Positions 33,537-33,637 of a stretch of DNA of 33,637 nucleotides are shown here, one piece after another. Source of the stretch: Alphaproteobacteria bacterium (GTDB lineage: Bacteria > Pseudomonadota > Alphaproteobacteria > Rickettsiales > JABCZZ01). Under the pieces are notes generated by a model. That model saw only the letters and a list, made by a program, of their open reading frames with translations. It did not search any database and had not been told where the DNA came from. Numbering within the stretch: position 1 is the first letter of the stretch; each line of letters opens with the position of its first letter. The stretch is from positions 1 through 33,637 of the forward strand of contig JABCZZ010000018.1 of the NCBI GenBank assembly GCA_013289445.1, in the 5' to 3' direction. The position numbers and the translations under genes are program-made.

Positions 33537-33637
33537 AGCGCCTCTCCCTACGTATGAAGCATTATTCTAATTGACGAATGGTAAATAATACGTAAACTAC
33601 ATGCAGCGTTCCCACATATTCCCTCCCCGAACGCCAC
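33537..33637. other. Upstream region of the last gene, to window edge
   Basis: 101 bp, AT-rich near 33560-33600, presumably holding the promoter of the minus-strand gene. No coding sequence or clear motif was seen. Confidence 0.3.

Noticed and set aside
1..33637. tRNA or rRNA genes, insertion sequences, prophage, CRISPR arrays
   Set aside because: None seen: no transposase or integrase other than XerC, no regular spacer-repeat pattern and no recognisable tRNA cloverleaf by eye; a tRNAscan/CRISPR search would be decisive.

Overview
The window reads as a chromosomal segment of an alphaproteobacterium. The evidence is the gene families and order: a eukaryote-like NADP isocitrate dehydrogenase, a membrane-anchored CycM-type cytochrome c, a DUF484-xerC pair behind a transaldolase, a yejA/yejB peptide transporter, and above all a PPSR(DUF299)/hemE divergent pair, which marks the replication origin in Caulobacter and Rickettsia. 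The order within the class cannot be fixed from sequence alone. Genes are tightly packed, with several 4-bp overlaps. No tRNA, rRNA, IS element or CRISPR array was recognised.

Left region (1-9.4 kb). The window opens on a rearranged priA/fsa locus. The first 15 codons of a transaldolase (fsa) run off the left edge on the minus strand. Divergent from them, the first 230 codons of primosomal helicase PriA are joined in frame to the last 154 codons of Fsa. This is what an inversion of a divergent priA/fsa pair would leave, with breakpoints inside both genes. DUF484 and xerC follow. Next come an HTH gene with a repeated operator-like motif in front of it, icd, a TPR gene, an atpH without atpAGDC beside it, a conserved hypothetical gene, yggS and a highly expressed-looking porin with a strong UUCG-loop terminator.

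Middle region (9.4-23.7 kb). A three-gene minus-strand operon encodes a tripartite heavy-metal-type RND efflux pump (periplasmic adaptor, CusA/CzcA-like pump, outer-membrane lipoprotein). It diverges from an HTH-plus-DUF1232 gene across an 18-bp perfect palindrome that supplies the -35 box of both promoters. Next is a peptide ABC transporter: NfeD, QmcA-like SPFH protein and YejA, then a cassette of three unrecognised genes (17413-19683), then YejB, which has its own near-consensus promoter and apparently no leader. A membrane-bound cytochrome c closes the block.

Right region (23.8-33.6 kb). kdsB, an adenosine-kinase-like PfkB gene and an EAL phosphodiesterase with a degenerate GGDEF domain lie on the plus strand. 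They converge on a minus-strand operon PPSR-aroE-coaE-dnaQ. The 362-bp gap between PPSR and hemE is AT-rich, holds DnaA-box-like sequences and is the best oriC candidate. To its right lies the haem operon hemE-hemH-hemJ, then an unrecognised minus-strand gene. The genes next to the gap on both sides are transcribed away from it, in line with fork movement.

The observations I rate highest are the priA/fsa reciprocal fusion, the cassette splitting yejA from yejB, the dual-promoter palindrome, the likely oriC, the repeat-motif operator before the HTH gene, and an interleaved pair of inverted repeats (pseudoknot topology) ahead of the EAL gene.
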